DNA of 64,000 nucleotides from Agarophyton chilense. Lineage: Eukaryota; Rhodophyta; Florideophyceae; Gracilariales; Gracilariaceae. The translations under genes were made by a program, and so were the position numbers. The DNA is taken from assembly GCA_030374765.1 (NCBI GenBank), contig JARGXX010000011.1, positions 62,001 to 126,000 of the forward strand. Direction: 5' to 3'. Positions 11,355-22,195 of this stretch are shown in pieces. The notes beneath the pieces were generated by a model. That model was not told the origin of the DNA, did no database searches, and was given only the letters and a program-made list of their open reading frames with translations. Numbering within the stretch: the stretch's first letter is position 1; every line of letters starts with the position of its first letter.

Positions 11355-12215
11355 TGTAGAGCAACGCCCAGTTAGGGGATACTTGAAGATGCAACTCACA
11401 GAATGAGGATTGAACCCTCCGAGGGTTATGACTATGAAGGAAAGATTCGGATGGCCTATGGTTGTATTGGCCCCGTGATACACGTGGCTTAATTTTGGCA
11501 CCGATTTTCGGATATTTGTTAGAACGTTGGACTTTTGGGCCCTGACAGTGGGCTCTCCACGTGTATGGCCCTGAGCAGGTGTGCACTACTGTAGAGTTTA
11601 GTTAGTGGGCCCTACTTAGGGAGACGAGATCTGACAGTCCGAAGCTCAAAGTAAATGGGAACCAAGGTTGGTCTTCGATACCTTTAGAGGTTCTTCGTCG
11701 CCATCGTTTCGGCCTTACAACCCGGAACGGGCTTTGGTTGGCAACGCCTGCGTAGGGACACGACTCCACTTGGAGAGTGCCCACGTTTGGGTTCCGTGCA
11801 ACCACCCCCTTGGGACCGCTCAGACGACCTGCGTGCACGATACCCAGTGGGGGTTCTGCTTACTTGTTGCGTGCTTTTTGTGTTTCCTTTCGAGGACAGG
11901 TTTTCGCCCCTGTATTGGGTTTCTTTTGTTGTTTCGCCCCTTTTCTGGTTCTCGGGTCCGGTGCCTGTTAGTGCCCGACCCTCGCCCCGTTTTTCCTCTT
12001 CGCCGGGTTTTCCCCCATTCTTTGGGATACCCATACCCATTCCCGACCCAACGGTTTCTACCCCTCACCTCCGTCGGTACTGCCGGAATCCCCCGTGGGA
12101 GTTACACCCCACACTACGGGTGAAACGGAGGGCTCTGTCTCTGAGTCTGCCTCCCCCAGGGAGCAAGGCTTCGAACACCTTGAGAGCACTTCCCGTCGCC
12201 GGGTTTTGCTCCACC
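11355..12215. mobile_element. 861-bp insertion in the DIRS element, flanked by ACGAG
   Basis: The 5-mer ACGAG occurs at 11350-11354 and again at 12216-12220. The insert begins TGTAGAGCAACGCCC and ends GGGTTTTGCTCCACC, an imperfect 15-bp inverted pair, and starts with TG. The flanking RT and RNase H are those of one element, so the segment was added later. The inside is strikingly pyrimidine-rich on the plus strand (about 11865-12080) and has no recognised protein. A 5-bp duplication with TG/CA-like ends fits a solo LTR; a short non-autonomous DNA transposon is the alternative. Confidence 0.65.
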
Positions 12216-13635
12216 ACGAGCAAAGATAATTCTTGCTTGGTGGCTTTTGAGGCCACCACGGACTCGTGTTCTGCTCGGCTCAACTTTTATACCGCGGATA
12301 AAACTGAGAACAGGGGACGTTGGAGCAACAAAAACCACGCCCACTTGCCTAACAGACGCTGTAACATTTTCACATTCCATCTTCTCCTACCTATGACCGC
12401 TTCCGTTAACCCTATTAGTTTACGCAACTTTACTGTGTTGGGCATCAGCAGGCCATTGAGGTGTACTTCAATGGCTAGGACTTCCGTAAACTCACTCTCT
12501 TCTGGCCACGATATTTTTTGTGGTTTGGAGGGCAGATTACTCTTCCTGGACTCTTCGACAACCACTCTCAGATTCTGTACGCTTTCCTCTAAACTGGTAC
12601 CCAAAGAAAAATAATCATCGACGTACGCCCCATAACGGAAAGCCGAAACATCGATCACATCCGGTATCCAATCCTCTTGTCTCAACCCAGCTCTCTCAAG
12701 CAGAAACCTGTGCACGTTCTGAGCTATGTAGACGGAATGAGACCATCCCATCGGCATCGAACAGACAACAGGAAACAACTGCAAGTCTCCAGAGCTGATA
12801 CTGGGCAGACCAAATAACGTCCGTGACCACTCAGGCATCTTCATTCTGTGATACTGGTTGTCCATATCAGTTTTCCCTACATAGAGCTTAGTGCCTGTAG
12901 GCAGATAAAGTCTAGCAAGGTCTGCTGGGTTGGGCAACTGTGTATCTGGGGCTGCGAAAAAAAATGCGTTATTAGCATTTCTCGCATCGATAATTAGGCG
13001 TTGACTGCCCTTTTTTTCTTTGGGACCGCAAAAACTCCATTCGTTACTTCTGCTTGTTCCCTTTGCAACGATATTATTCCCACTTTCTCCAGCTTTTCAA
13101 TAAGCTTTTTGTATGCTCCTCCTTCGACCCCACAGAAGGGCTTCTGGAGGGCCACCCTTTCCCGTTTCGGTTTCACTTGTGAGTCTCGCGACTCATAAGC
13201 GACCCGAATTTCTTCTGGCAGTAATGTCAAGACGTCTGCAGACGCCGCCAGTCCTTCGACTGACAATGACACCAGATCAGGGTTGATAAGCTCCCAGGAG
13301 TGCTTTTCACCATAATAAAATATGCCTTCATCCTCAACGACGGCAGCCGCCTCATCGAAATAATTTCGGCGGCATGCTGCCTCCCCGATGTCTCGCAAGA
13401 AGGTGGTCGCTACCCGCTGAACCGCGTTTCTCTCCTCACCTTGAAGTTCTAGAGAGAAGACATGCCCGGCATATAGGCCATTCAGCCCTGCTACAAGTCT
13501 TCGAGTAACCGTGTCCAGCATGCGATGTTTTGCGTAACGCTGCCTTAGTCGACTATTCATACTAGCTTGTTTTTGCACATGCCCAGATCCACCTGGGATC
13601 GCCCCCTGTAGGGGAAGCAAGTCCCGCATGTCCAT
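12216..13635 (-). pseudogene. Reverse transcriptase of DIRS-type copy 1
   Basis: On the minus strand the N-terminal part (12994-13635) ends with the RT entry FAVPKKKR, and the core (12287-12937) shows KTDMDNQYHRMKM, PMGWSHSVYIAQN, the catalytic-site context YGAYVDDYFSLG and the thumb-side LLGKWAWF. These are the standard RT blocks in order and resemble DIRS RT more than gypsy or copia RT. The domain leads into RNase H across the insertion. Confidence 0.8.
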
Positions 13636-13686
13636 TACTCCGAATCCCCCGAGTTGTTGTTGTTGTTGTTTTATTAAATGAACTCC

Positions 13687-14867
13687 CTAATTTGTCTCCC
13701 CGTCATTCGGGACAGACTTATCTTTTCGGGAGCGTCCCGCGAGTTCACGACGTAATTTTGCAGATTTATGCAGCCTTCGTCGATATTTCTCCGGGACTAA
13801 CTGGTTGTCATCCTCCTCTAGCTCGCGAGCAGCATCCCAGTTGCCTGAGTTCTCCGCCATAATGACGGCTGCCAAGCGCCGTCAAGCGACTTCAACTGTC
13901 AATTCACGCCGGGCTCTCATGATCCCGAACGATCCAATGATACAGTCTACTATTTTAGCAAGACTTGCTGCCTCTCGCTTGCTTCGGAGATTCGTCAAAC
14001 GCCGAGCCTCCACCCACGCCGACACCGTCGGATAATTCTTGAGTGCTTTGCGGAGCATATTTTCCCCCAACAAGAGATCTACATGCAAAGACTGTTCCGG
14101 GAAAGGACGAGCTGCAAATTTCTCGAAGAACTTTTTGTTGCTCTTCTTATTCTCGCTTGTAGCCACATCTGTATCGGCCTCCGGCTCCGAATCAGAAGAG
14201 CTCTCACCGAGATCCGGGCCGTCAAACCCTCCCTCAGCTAAAGCTCTATCCAAATCCTTCGCTAGATCACGGCCACCAGAACGCCGCTTCCCCTTCAACC
14301 GCTTGATCTCCCCTTCCAGCGCTCCTTGCTTTTCGAGCATCTTGGCCTGCCCTTTCTGCATAGCAGAAATGGCCGACACTATATAGCACCAAGCGATTCA
14401 GTTTCCTTGAGCGTCTTCGGAGCCTCCTCAGCCTCAGAGCTATCAGAGTACTCGTCGCCACTCTCATCTTCCTCGTCAGTGACTTTTTGCCTCTTTGACC
14501 AACTCGATCCACCTGAAGCCTGTCCGGTTCCATCGTCTTTGCCGGCCACACTCATTGGGTATGTCCCATCTTGGATTCCCCATAAGAGATCATTGACATC
14601 TCCCTCTTTTGGGATCCCCGTCAATTCCTTTCTGAGAGCCTCAAGCAGGGCACGCCTACTCGTCGGTCTCTCTCCCAAAAATTCGGACGCATTCGCCCCA
14701 AATCTCTCCCTGAACAATTTCAGGGCACCGCCGCTCTTGCCCTTGATGGCTTTCGCCAGGACAGAGCACAAAGTTTCATCTTTGTTTGTAGCAGGTCTAT
14801 ACTGCTCTGGAAGGCTGACCCAAGCCAACCAGCAGGCTACTTTAACCCATAGCAGAGGCTTGCGCAT
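13687..14867 (-). pseudogene. gag-like region of DIRS-type copy 1
   Basis: Two stretches match the gag of copy 2: an N-terminal block with TGIPKEGDVNDLL (about 14540-14640) and a C-terminal block with LRKALKNYPTVSAWVEAR (about 13980-14060). Between them is an acidic, Ser-rich and Lys/Arg-rich segment with coiled-coil character. No known capsid domain was recognised; position upstream of RT and conservation in two copies support the gag call. Confidence 0.65.
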
Positions 14868-15900
14868 TAAGGAGGGCTGCTCCCGACTGGGCGCCTGACC
14901 TAAAAAGGTCCAGCCGTCACCTGACCCCCATACTAGTGGAACTAGGTCTAGGCCTCGTATCCGCCAGACCCCTAGGAATTACCCTAGTTGTACATGGTCG
15001 GACCTTGTGATTGCCAAAATCACCAAGTCTTTTCTTACAGCTGTCCGTCGTGTCCATTTGTCCACGTGTAGTATCTATGTGGATTGAAGGAGAAAAACAG
15101 TCCTGAGAGAGTTCTCCAATCAATCCGCAACAACACACACAAACAGCAAAACACCAACAAACAGCACCAACGACTTCTTTTACCTCTCTCAGGACTCACC
15201 CACACAGAGAAGATAAATTTCTTCTCCGCAGCCCAGCCAGAATATTCAGAAAATTCCAAAATCCTGACCAGAACTGCAAAATTTGAATTCTTTCGCTTAC
15301 TAGCGTCAGTATTCGTAACTGAAAACATCTGCTTAATAGCATCGGATTTCATTGATACGAGCAATCGCATCTTCTTGAATAAGTAATCCCCTTCGGCAAC
15401 TCACCCTTACGGCTAAAAAACCTTCTCGGGCCTCACCGCGACGGAAGTCTGAGAAAGGTGACATTATTTAAAATAGCAGATTCTACATGACGCCTAATCA
15501 ATTCCGGTCGTGCCCGAGGCATATAGTTTCGTCCTCATCACACTCGCAGTCTTTCATAACTTAGTCATCAATGTAGTCTCTAAAACTGGTCGTGCTCGTG
15601 GGGTATTCCCCACATCAAACGTGCAGTCCCACCTTTCCCCTCTAATTTGAATTCTTTCGCTTACTAGCGTCAGAAATCGTAACTGAAAACATCTGCTTAA
15701 TAGCATCTGATTTCACACCCACCAAGGATCACTCCTTGACTTTCTCCGTTAGCCAGTTAATACTGCCCGGCCGGCACCGCGAGGAGGTGGAGATATGATT
15801 CAAACCGACCATGTAGAGGCGTCTTGGATTGTTTCACTCGGAAATAAAATTACCTACGCATTCGCTCGGTAATAAAACATTTCCTCTCATTGACTACAGT
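14868..15900 (-). repeat. Leader region of DIRS-type copy 1 with a 71-bp internal duplication
   Basis: The 71-bp segment at 15281-15351 is repeated at 15645-15715 with only a few mismatches (both start ATTTGAATTCTTTCGCTTAC). Two further blocks of the leader recur upstream of gag in copy 2: the GGAGGGCTGCTCCCG region (about 14870 against 18335) and the GAGGAGGTGGAG region (about 15780 against 19045). DIRS-like elements carry split or internal repeats used to circularise; this duplication could be such a repeat. Confidence 0.55.
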
Positions 15901-16599
15901 GACAGCTTGCTACGCTCGTACTATATCGCTTTACATTCTAAGGAAGCATTAATTGGCAATGTAAAAAAAAAATACTTGACAACATTAATTCAATTTTTAA
16001 TACGAAGCTGTAGTGTTTTCAAACTACCACGCGGTGACATCCACGCGACTGAACCAGAAATTAATAAGTCCCAGCCAGCTCACCCCCACTCCCCAAAAAC
16101 CAATGCTAGACCAACAACCCATTTGAACTCCCACAACCAGGCCCACTACTATGTTCCAAATTACACATGCTATTTCTGATACAGATTCAAAGCTCAAAAT
16201 TGATATTTAAGGAAGAAGTTTTCTGTTCTGACGATTTTTTCAGGAAACTGATTTCGAGTGTCAGAATTCTGTGATTCTGTTTCAGAAATCTGACGAACTG
16301 ACTTAAACGATTTTCAATTTGAGTTTCCACATGATCATCCCAAACCCCCCGCCATATCTTGCAGCGATACGGTGAAAGATATGAATGTCTTGGTGTAACA
16401 ACTTTGAATCCTTTGCGTTTTGGATGGAAATGTTTTGTTATGTGCTGATAGAGTTCATGTGATCGATTATATTTTTCAATCGATTTACCATCGTATTCGG
16501 CATTCTGTTTCCTGATCTGCTAGTCGATCTTTTTGCGGCCTCCTAGCTCACCTCAGCGCAACTCCCTCTAAGTTACCGATATTTTCCCGCTTTTCTTCC
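15901..16599. other. Stretch between the two DIRS-type copies
   Basis: No gene was recognised. A 116-codon plus frame at 15829-16179 partly overlaps the leader of copy 1 and shows no domain. The segment 16230-16330 is rich in TCAGAA/TTCTGA words. It might hold a terminal repeat of either element, but no clean match was found. Confidence 0.3.
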
Positions 16600-19200
16600 A
16601 GAAGAACGGCTTCTTAGTTCTCTAAACCTTCACGTTGCGTAATTATTTGTCACATACTTTAGTTGGGCATTCTTTGATAACAATGAGTTATACCAGTCGA
16701 GACTGCCAGAACAATTTCTGGAAATGATGCTAGATCCGGATTGAGAACGACCCGTTAATGAGGTCACTGTATTCTAACGTAGAATCAACCTCTCCGACGA
16801 ACTCCTCCGCAACGGAATTAATTCCGGCGGAACGAATCCTCCCCGATGCCTTGCAAAAATTGCTCGCCAGGCCCTTTGGGCAGCGTCTCTCTCTTGTACC
16901 AATAGAGAGGGGTGAATATTCTCGGCATATAAGCAAATAAGCACACTTCAAAGTCCTTCAGGTATGCTTTGGATTCCTCTCCTTGTGTTTCCTACTTTTG
17001 TCGTTGTCGTGCGCTTGCTTTCTATATATGGCCGTCCTATTTATCAGACACCCCTGCTATAGGAAACACATCCCGCGTGCCCATCAAATTAAGAATCTCA
17101 GTTGCTGTTGTCATTGTTTTCTATGCTTTTTTACCGTCACCTTGATCAGCCAAAGCTGACTTGTACTTCTTAAACTCTTGCCGAAGTTTCGCTGACTTGT
17201 GAAGCTTACGCTCTATTTAATTGATTTTCAAATCGTCGTGCCATTCTTCGAGTTCTCTGGCCACTTTCCAGTTTCCAGTCTCATCACACATTATCACTGC
17301 CGCCGACCTATATCTCCACTGCCAACTCGTTTTTGGCTCTTATTCTGCCCAGCGAGCTGATGAGGCAGTCAAAACCCCGAACTAGCGTTGCAGCCTATAG
17401 GCGGTTCCGAATGCCCGTCAAATGACGAGCTCCAACCCACGCAGAGACTGTCGGATAATTCCTCAGGGCTTTGCGGAGCATATCTTCACCTTCAAGACTG
17501 TCAACAGATGCATGTTGTTCAGGAAACGGTTTGCTAGCGAAAGCAACCCAGAACTTCTTGTTAGCCTTCTGCCGCTTCAAGTTCAATTTCATCCTCGCGA
17601 GGCTCGAAATTCCCTCATCTCCATCGTTGGACTCTGAGCCAGAGTCATTTCCGGAATCGCAAACAACCCCTTTCATCGCCTGTCTGATGTTGGCGAGAGA
17701 ATCCTCCCCCTTTGATTTCTTCTTTGAACTCTTCCGCGACTCCTTCAATTCCTCTATGTCTTTAGCCATGCGCTTTTGCACCTTCTCCAACCCCTCCAGG
17801 AAAGAACGAATTCTTTGCATTTCACTGAGGCGGGCAGCAGTTTCTCCCTCTGAGTTGGAATCTGGAGCGGACTCGGACTCGTATTCAATCGAGGACTCAC
17901 CCTCTTTGCCCCCTAGTGTGCGTTTTGAACGCACCCGGGGTTTCTGATCCGAGCTGGTTACAACTCGAGTACTCGCTACCTCCCTAGAAAGCCCCGCCTT
18001 CGGCGCACTTCCTTCGACACTTAGAGGGTACTTTTTATTTTCAATGCAGCAAAATTCGGTATCCACCTCACCCTCTTTAGGGATCCCCGGTACCACATTC
18101 TGGATCACACGAAGGAGAGAATTTTTACTCTGCGACTTTTCTCCAAGGTAACCTAAAAGAGTACCCTGAAAAGATTTTCTAAGCATGCCCAAAGCATCAA
18201 TCCCCATGCATTCGATTTCCTGCCTGAGAGCCCTGCAGTTTGATATTTTATTTTTTGCAGGTCCATCACCTCTTAGAACGGTCAACCCATTCCGTTCTCG
18301 AGACTACTTTAACCCGTAGTACAGGCTTGCAAATTTAGGAGGGCTGCTCCCGGCTGGGCGCGTGACCTCAATAGGTCCAGCAGCCGCCGGACCTCCATAC
18401 AAGTGGAACTAGGTCCGGGCCTCGTATCGGCCAAGTTCCTGAGATTCATGCCTCGACAACACTACCCACTGTTACAACTGGACAGACCTTGGTGCTCTAA
18501 ACACCCCCGCCCTACCTCAATACGCAGGGCGCTTGGTACATAAATTTGCACAACACTTCTTCAGAAAATTCTTCAAAAATCAAAAACCAATATCACAAAA
18601 AGCCGTTGATTACAATACGCCATTTCAAAGAAAAACATTAGGAGACTTGACTTAGAAAACTCGCAGAACCTTCAGCCAAATACGGCTTTCACGCGATTTC
18701 CCGGGTTGCACTGATGATAAGCTTGCGCACGGAGAAAAATATCTGATCACCCAATTAAGGAAAGACCTTCCATAATCCCGTTTCCGGACTCTATCACAAG
18801 CAACGCCAGTAAAGCCCAATGGACAACAACCCATACGGAATCTCACTTACGCTCTGCATTTCGTCGAGCCACGCCTTAAAAAATTAGTTTTCCCCGCATA
18901 CCGCAACGCCCGGCCTTGAACTGAAAAACACACCAACTTAATAGGGATCACTGGCCTACGGAGGTCTGATCACTTCCCTCTCCAACAGGGATCCCTCCCT
19001 GACTTACTCCGATAGCCAGCTTACGCTGCCCAGTCTACACCACGAGGAGGTGGAGTAAAGCTTTAGTCGACCAAACGCAGAGGCGTCATTTTTTTGTCAA
19101 GTCTCCGGAAATAATAATCTTTACGCAGGCTCTGAATTAAAACATACTTCATCGCGATTGCACGCACAATGTGGAAGGACTAGATTACAGTATATCTGCG
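16600..19200 (-). mobile_element. DIRS-type retroelement, copy 2 (truncated)
   Basis: Minus-strand order is leader (about 18286-19200), gag (17395-18285) and the start of the RT polyprotein (about 16650-16960, recognisable by agreement with copy 1 around its GLYAGHVFSLEL segment). RT core, RNase H and recombinase are absent. The copy is broken and ends near 16600. It is clearly diverged from copy 1 at both DNA and protein level, so the pair reflects two old insertions or a degraded tandem, not a recent duplication. Confidence 0.7.
17395..18285 (-). pseudogene. gag-like frame of DIRS-type copy 2
   Basis: A long minus frame of nearly 300 codons. The N-terminal half holds VPGIPKEGEVDTEFCC, the middle is acidic and Ser-rich followed by a coiled-coil prone Lys/Glu segment (EKVQKRMAKDIEELKESR), and the C-terminal part holds KPFPEQHASVDSLEGEDMLR and LRNYPTVSAWVGAR. 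The same blocks in the same order occur in copy 1, which makes this the best view of the group's gag. Confidence 0.65.
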
Positions 19201-19558
19201 ATGAACCGCTGTCAAGCTATGCTGTAATTATGGTGTAAATACGAAGGATTTCAAGTTTGGTTTCTGCGTGTGCACACAGCGGGGGGAATACGCGTGAGGA
19301 GAAGTGTAGAGCCCATACAAATGATCGTTGCGTTATAGAACACCAAATGCCGGAGCGCGTAGACTGTGGATAGCAAAGAATACACGCGAGGGACTCGGAG
19401 TAAGTTCGAGCGAGCGGAGTTCGGTATCGATGATCCGCGTGCGTGGCGCTTTCTGCGGTGCGAAGGTTCGGGCAGATGCCGTCACCTCGGTTTTCTTTCT
19501 CCTCTCAAGTTCCGGAGGAGGCCAAAGTCTCTCAGTTTCTTTTCTGCGGCTGGCCTGA
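19201..19558. other. GC-rich upstream region of the membrane-protein frame
   Basis: Several overlapping frames on both strands are open through 19330-19560 and none shows a domain. An upstream exon or promoter of the following frame is possible. Confidence 0.25.
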
Positions 19559-20230
19559 ACGAGTCGATGTAACAATCATGACAAGGACAAAGCTGGCTTC
19601 TCATGGCCAACCTTACACACTAACAACCTCCTGGATGAACAAAAGGCAGACCTTACAGTATATTTTTTCTGGCATTTTGAGCGCGCCGCGGAAGTATATT
19701 TATTGGAGCGATTAGTAGCTAGCCCAAGATACCGCCGTCGCATCCTTCGCCATCGCAACTTGGCTACCGGGAAAAGCCGGGTTCGTCATCTTCGGCACCT
19801 AATCTATTTCTTTGTCGTTGTTTTGCTTCTGGCTTCTTTTATTCTGCTCATGAACCGATCGGAAACGACGTTATCCCCATCTACTACGTCCATGTTGCGT
19901 TCCTACGAAAGTAATTTCTATGAGACGTGCTTGTCACCGCCAAAGAAACTTTTTGACGACACAGCCCAACATAATATCTTCGTACCTCCTTTACAACGAA
20001 ATTCAAGCGCAAGTGTTTACTATTTATTAAATACTCTTGCTACCGCACCTTTTATCAAAGTCACCGCAGATTTTTCGTTTCTTGTTCGCGGGTATTATTT
20101 TTTCAAAGAAAATCCGCTCGTAGCCACGACAATCAATCCGTCACCACAGTACAAATACGATACTGCACTCGATAGATTTTTGGATTCTATTCACACAAAC
20201 GGCAATTTAAACATTAGTTTCGACCAATGA
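19559..20230 (+). CDS. Putative single-pass membrane protein, start unclear
   Basis: The frame is open from 19559 to a TGA at 20228 but has no ATG before residue 50 of the likely protein; only a TTG at 19703 precedes the basic N-terminus. A basic run (YRRRILRHRNLATGKSRVRH) is followed by one strong hydrophobic segment (LIYFFVVVLLLASFILLM, about 19799-19852), the pattern of a type II membrane protein with an outside C-terminal part. After the stop, another frame reads protein-like sequence (20268-20453, e.g. LHVTVNASISETRPISVTK), so the gene is either spliced or decayed. A LEA2-like ectodomain was considered but not supported. The tyrosine-recombinase fossil starts just downstream. Confidence 0.35.
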   Translation, partial: TSRCNNHDKDKAGFSWPTLHTNNLLDEQKADLTVYFFWHFERAAEVYLLERLVASPRYRRRILRHRNLATGKSRVRHLRHLIYFFVVVLLLASFILLMNRSETTLSPSTTSMLRSYESNFYETCLSPPKKLFDDTAQHNIFVPPLQRNSSASVYYLLNTLATAPFIKVTADFSFLVRGYYFFKENPLVATTINPSPQYKYDTALDRFLDSIHTNGNLNISFDQ

Positions 20231-20493
20231 ATCTCTATACACATACAGGAACAGTTTATGAAAGATCCCAGTCCAGGAAAGCGACAAGAAAGGCGAACTT
20301 AATTTGCATGTTACTGTTAATGCATCCATCTCCGAAACAAGACCTATCAGTGTCACGAAGGTGCATGTCCGAATGAAAACACACCAAACCAATTTGTACT
20401 TTTGCACCGCTTTCGGAACAAATTTCCATAAGGTTTTCAAAGTCTATGATGAATAAAAAAACTGCGAAGCTGCCGCCGTTTTATTAATCTCGT

Positions 20494-20950
20494 ATGTGGA
20501 CCTACCTTTCCGTATCCGAGACACTCAGGTTTAAGTGGGAACTAAGTGCATTCCCAGGAGACGTCCAACTATCCTCTTTTGGACCTCAAGTAGCAGGGGT
20601 AAACATGGTTGATGCGAAAACGTCGAGAAAAACGGGCCATTGGCAGTTTGGTCCCATTCATGACGCAGATGTTATCGAGTTTCTTACCTTTTATCGCTTG
20701 GCAAACCCGTCACAGATCCACTACGCCCCAAAATTGCGATGAAACACCTACGAGAAAGCCCTAAAGAGCACGGGATCATCCCACAGGATCTGCAACGCAA
20801 AGCTCAGGACACACTCCATGGGAATCGGGAAGGCCACCAGAGTCTACATCAGAGAATGTGCAGTAGAGCAAACTGCAATCAATGGGCGCTGGAATTCGTC
20901 GAACTCCCTGAGATATTACCTCGACAATTGGAAAGTCATAGATCATGAAT
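20494..20950 (+). pseudogene. Tyrosine recombinase fossil, DIRS type, plus strand
   Basis: Plus-strand sequence resembles the recombinase at 9896-10693. The first part (20494-20742) has a box A-like YLSVSETLRFKWEL context and AGVNMVDAKTSRKTGHWQF, typical of the region between boxes A and B. The second part (about 20745-20950) has THSMGIGKATRVY at the box B position and GRWNSSNSLRYYLDNW at the Tyr position, matching GRWASDKNFKLYIQP of copy 1. It is broken. If nested insertions are ignored it lies just upstream, on the same strand, of the RT-RNase H fossil at 36863-44300. A Crypton (recombinase-only DNA transposon) is the alternative. Confidence 0.55.
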
Positions 20951-21255
20951 CTCGGAATCCCTGCTGATCAGCAGGCCCACATTCAAAGAAGTGCCCGATC
21001 TCTAAAAGAATTTCTGAGCGGTATCTGAATGACCGTTCAGCACGGCGCACTACATTTCGAATCCCTCTTTTTTTTCTTCTTTCACTTTTGATCGAGTACG
21101 ATGCGTAGGCGGGGTCGGACTGTGAAGAAGCGATAATAATGGTTGAGCCCGGTAAGCCGCCTGGCCCCGAAGGATCTTGCGGGTGACACGTGTACGGGTC
21201 GACCTCATGTGGATTCATATAGATTATTAATTTAATTTAATTAGTGTAATAGAAT

Positions 21256-21921
21256 TGTAGTATTCTACTATGTCGGGGAATCCGATGGGTTGGTTTTTCG
21301 CGAAGTCGCGGTTGGAACTCATAAGTGAGTGATGTCATCAAACTTGTGATATGAAACGGCACACCGCGTAGGATGCCAGGAGGCAGGGTACAGTGTTGGG
21401 ACACGTGGTATCACGAGTGGAGTGGCTTGCAACGGCGCATGAAGTGGCGATCCACGTGGCTGGTTTTACTACCCTTTGTAGCTAGACGTCCATTACGGAC
21501 CATACCCATACAGTGGTTTGGCTAAGCGGCTGACCACTGGGTATTATTTACGTATTATTTGGGCACTCACCCTGGCACATAGTATATAGTGTACCAGAGG
21601 TGAGCACTGACTCCAAGTAAAGGAGACAACATGGGCATCATGACTATTCTGTTCCTCGCTTAGGATTCCTTAACCGGAGATCCGGACCAGCTTTAATAGA
21701 TAGTCAGCCCCCAACCACTTCACGAGCGGTCTCGTACCTACGTTCCATCAACGTTTTACAGTTGCACTGTTCACCCTCGCTGGCGAGTAGTGGCCTTACA
21801 CCCCACTTCCAGCTCGCTGGTGTTGTAGCTCTACCACCCCTTTTCCTTCGCCGCAAGCGACCCATCGGCAGTCTGAAGGCTGCCGCAGGTGTCCGCTCTC
21901 TCCGTTAGAGCGGATACTACA
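21256..21921 (+). mobile_element. Solo LTR (666 bp) nested in the chromovirus 5' LTR
   Basis: The segment starts TGTAGTAT and ends ATACTACA, a perfect 8-bp inverted pair of the TG...CA type. AGAAT occurs immediately on both sides (21251-21255 and 21922-21926). The empty site, GTGTAATAGAATAACACTACAG, differs by one base from the same place in the 3' LTR, which proves the insertion. No coding frame lies inside, so it is a solo LTR left by recombination of an unidentified LTR element. It is younger than the chromovirus insertion. Confidence 0.9.
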
Positions 21922-22149
21922 AGAATAACACTACAGTTCCAGGGAGATCCCAGCGCTTGGCCAGTACTATTTACTTGGCTCGAGTGACGCTTCTCCCTTA
22001 GAGTACGATAGGCACCGTTAGGATACTAAATGACACCCTTTGGTATATTACTTCCACCCTTTCGTCTTCAAGCCATCGTTTTCGTAGCTCCAACCTGTAG
22101 GACTACGCAGTGAATGCCATCCCACTGCAGTGAGTACTCTGGGAGTGCC

Positions 22150-22195
22150 GCCGTCAAGGATTCGAACCTTAGGACCTGCTCTACCACGCTATCAC
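22150..22195 (-). other. tRNA-like A box and B box inside the LTR
   Basis: On the minus strand the LTR reads TAGCGTGGTAG (22181-22191) then GGTTCGAATCC (22158-22168). The second is a perfect Pol III B box (GGTTCGANTCC), set in a T-arm-like hairpin TAAGG/CCTTG; the first resembles an A box with a D-arm GGTAGAGC. The boxes start 23 nt apart, too close for a full tRNA, so the anticodon arm seems missing. The same pair occurs in the 3' LTR (31779-31812), in the relative at 54976-55009 and in the solo LTR at 57592-57625. Confidence 0.5.

Larger units (their letters stand above)
9650..15900 (-). mobile_element. DIRS-type retroelement (tyrosine-recombinase class), copy 1
   Basis: Read on the minus strand the order is leader (about 14870-15900), gag (13690-14867), reverse transcriptase (about 12220-13640), RNase H (about 10860-11350) and tyrosine recombinase (9896-10693). 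That gene order, a recombinase in place of a DDE integrase and no LTR pair define the DIRS/PAT group. A second, truncated copy follows at 16600-19200 and shows the same leader and gag. The copy is broken in several places and carries an 861-bp insertion between RT and RNase H. The ends are set only by the outermost recognisable parts; inverted or split terminal repeats could not be resolved. Confidence 0.8.

Noticed and set aside
11787-12614. 275-codon plus-strand frame rich in Pro and Ser
   Set aside because: It spans the border of the 861-bp insertion and runs antisense to the DIRS RT; its composition reflects the pyrimidine-rich DNA, and no domain is present.
16230-16330. Terminal repeat of a DIRS element
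   Set aside because: The TCAGAA-rich stretch resembles 9780-9850 only loosely; no aligned repeat could be shown.
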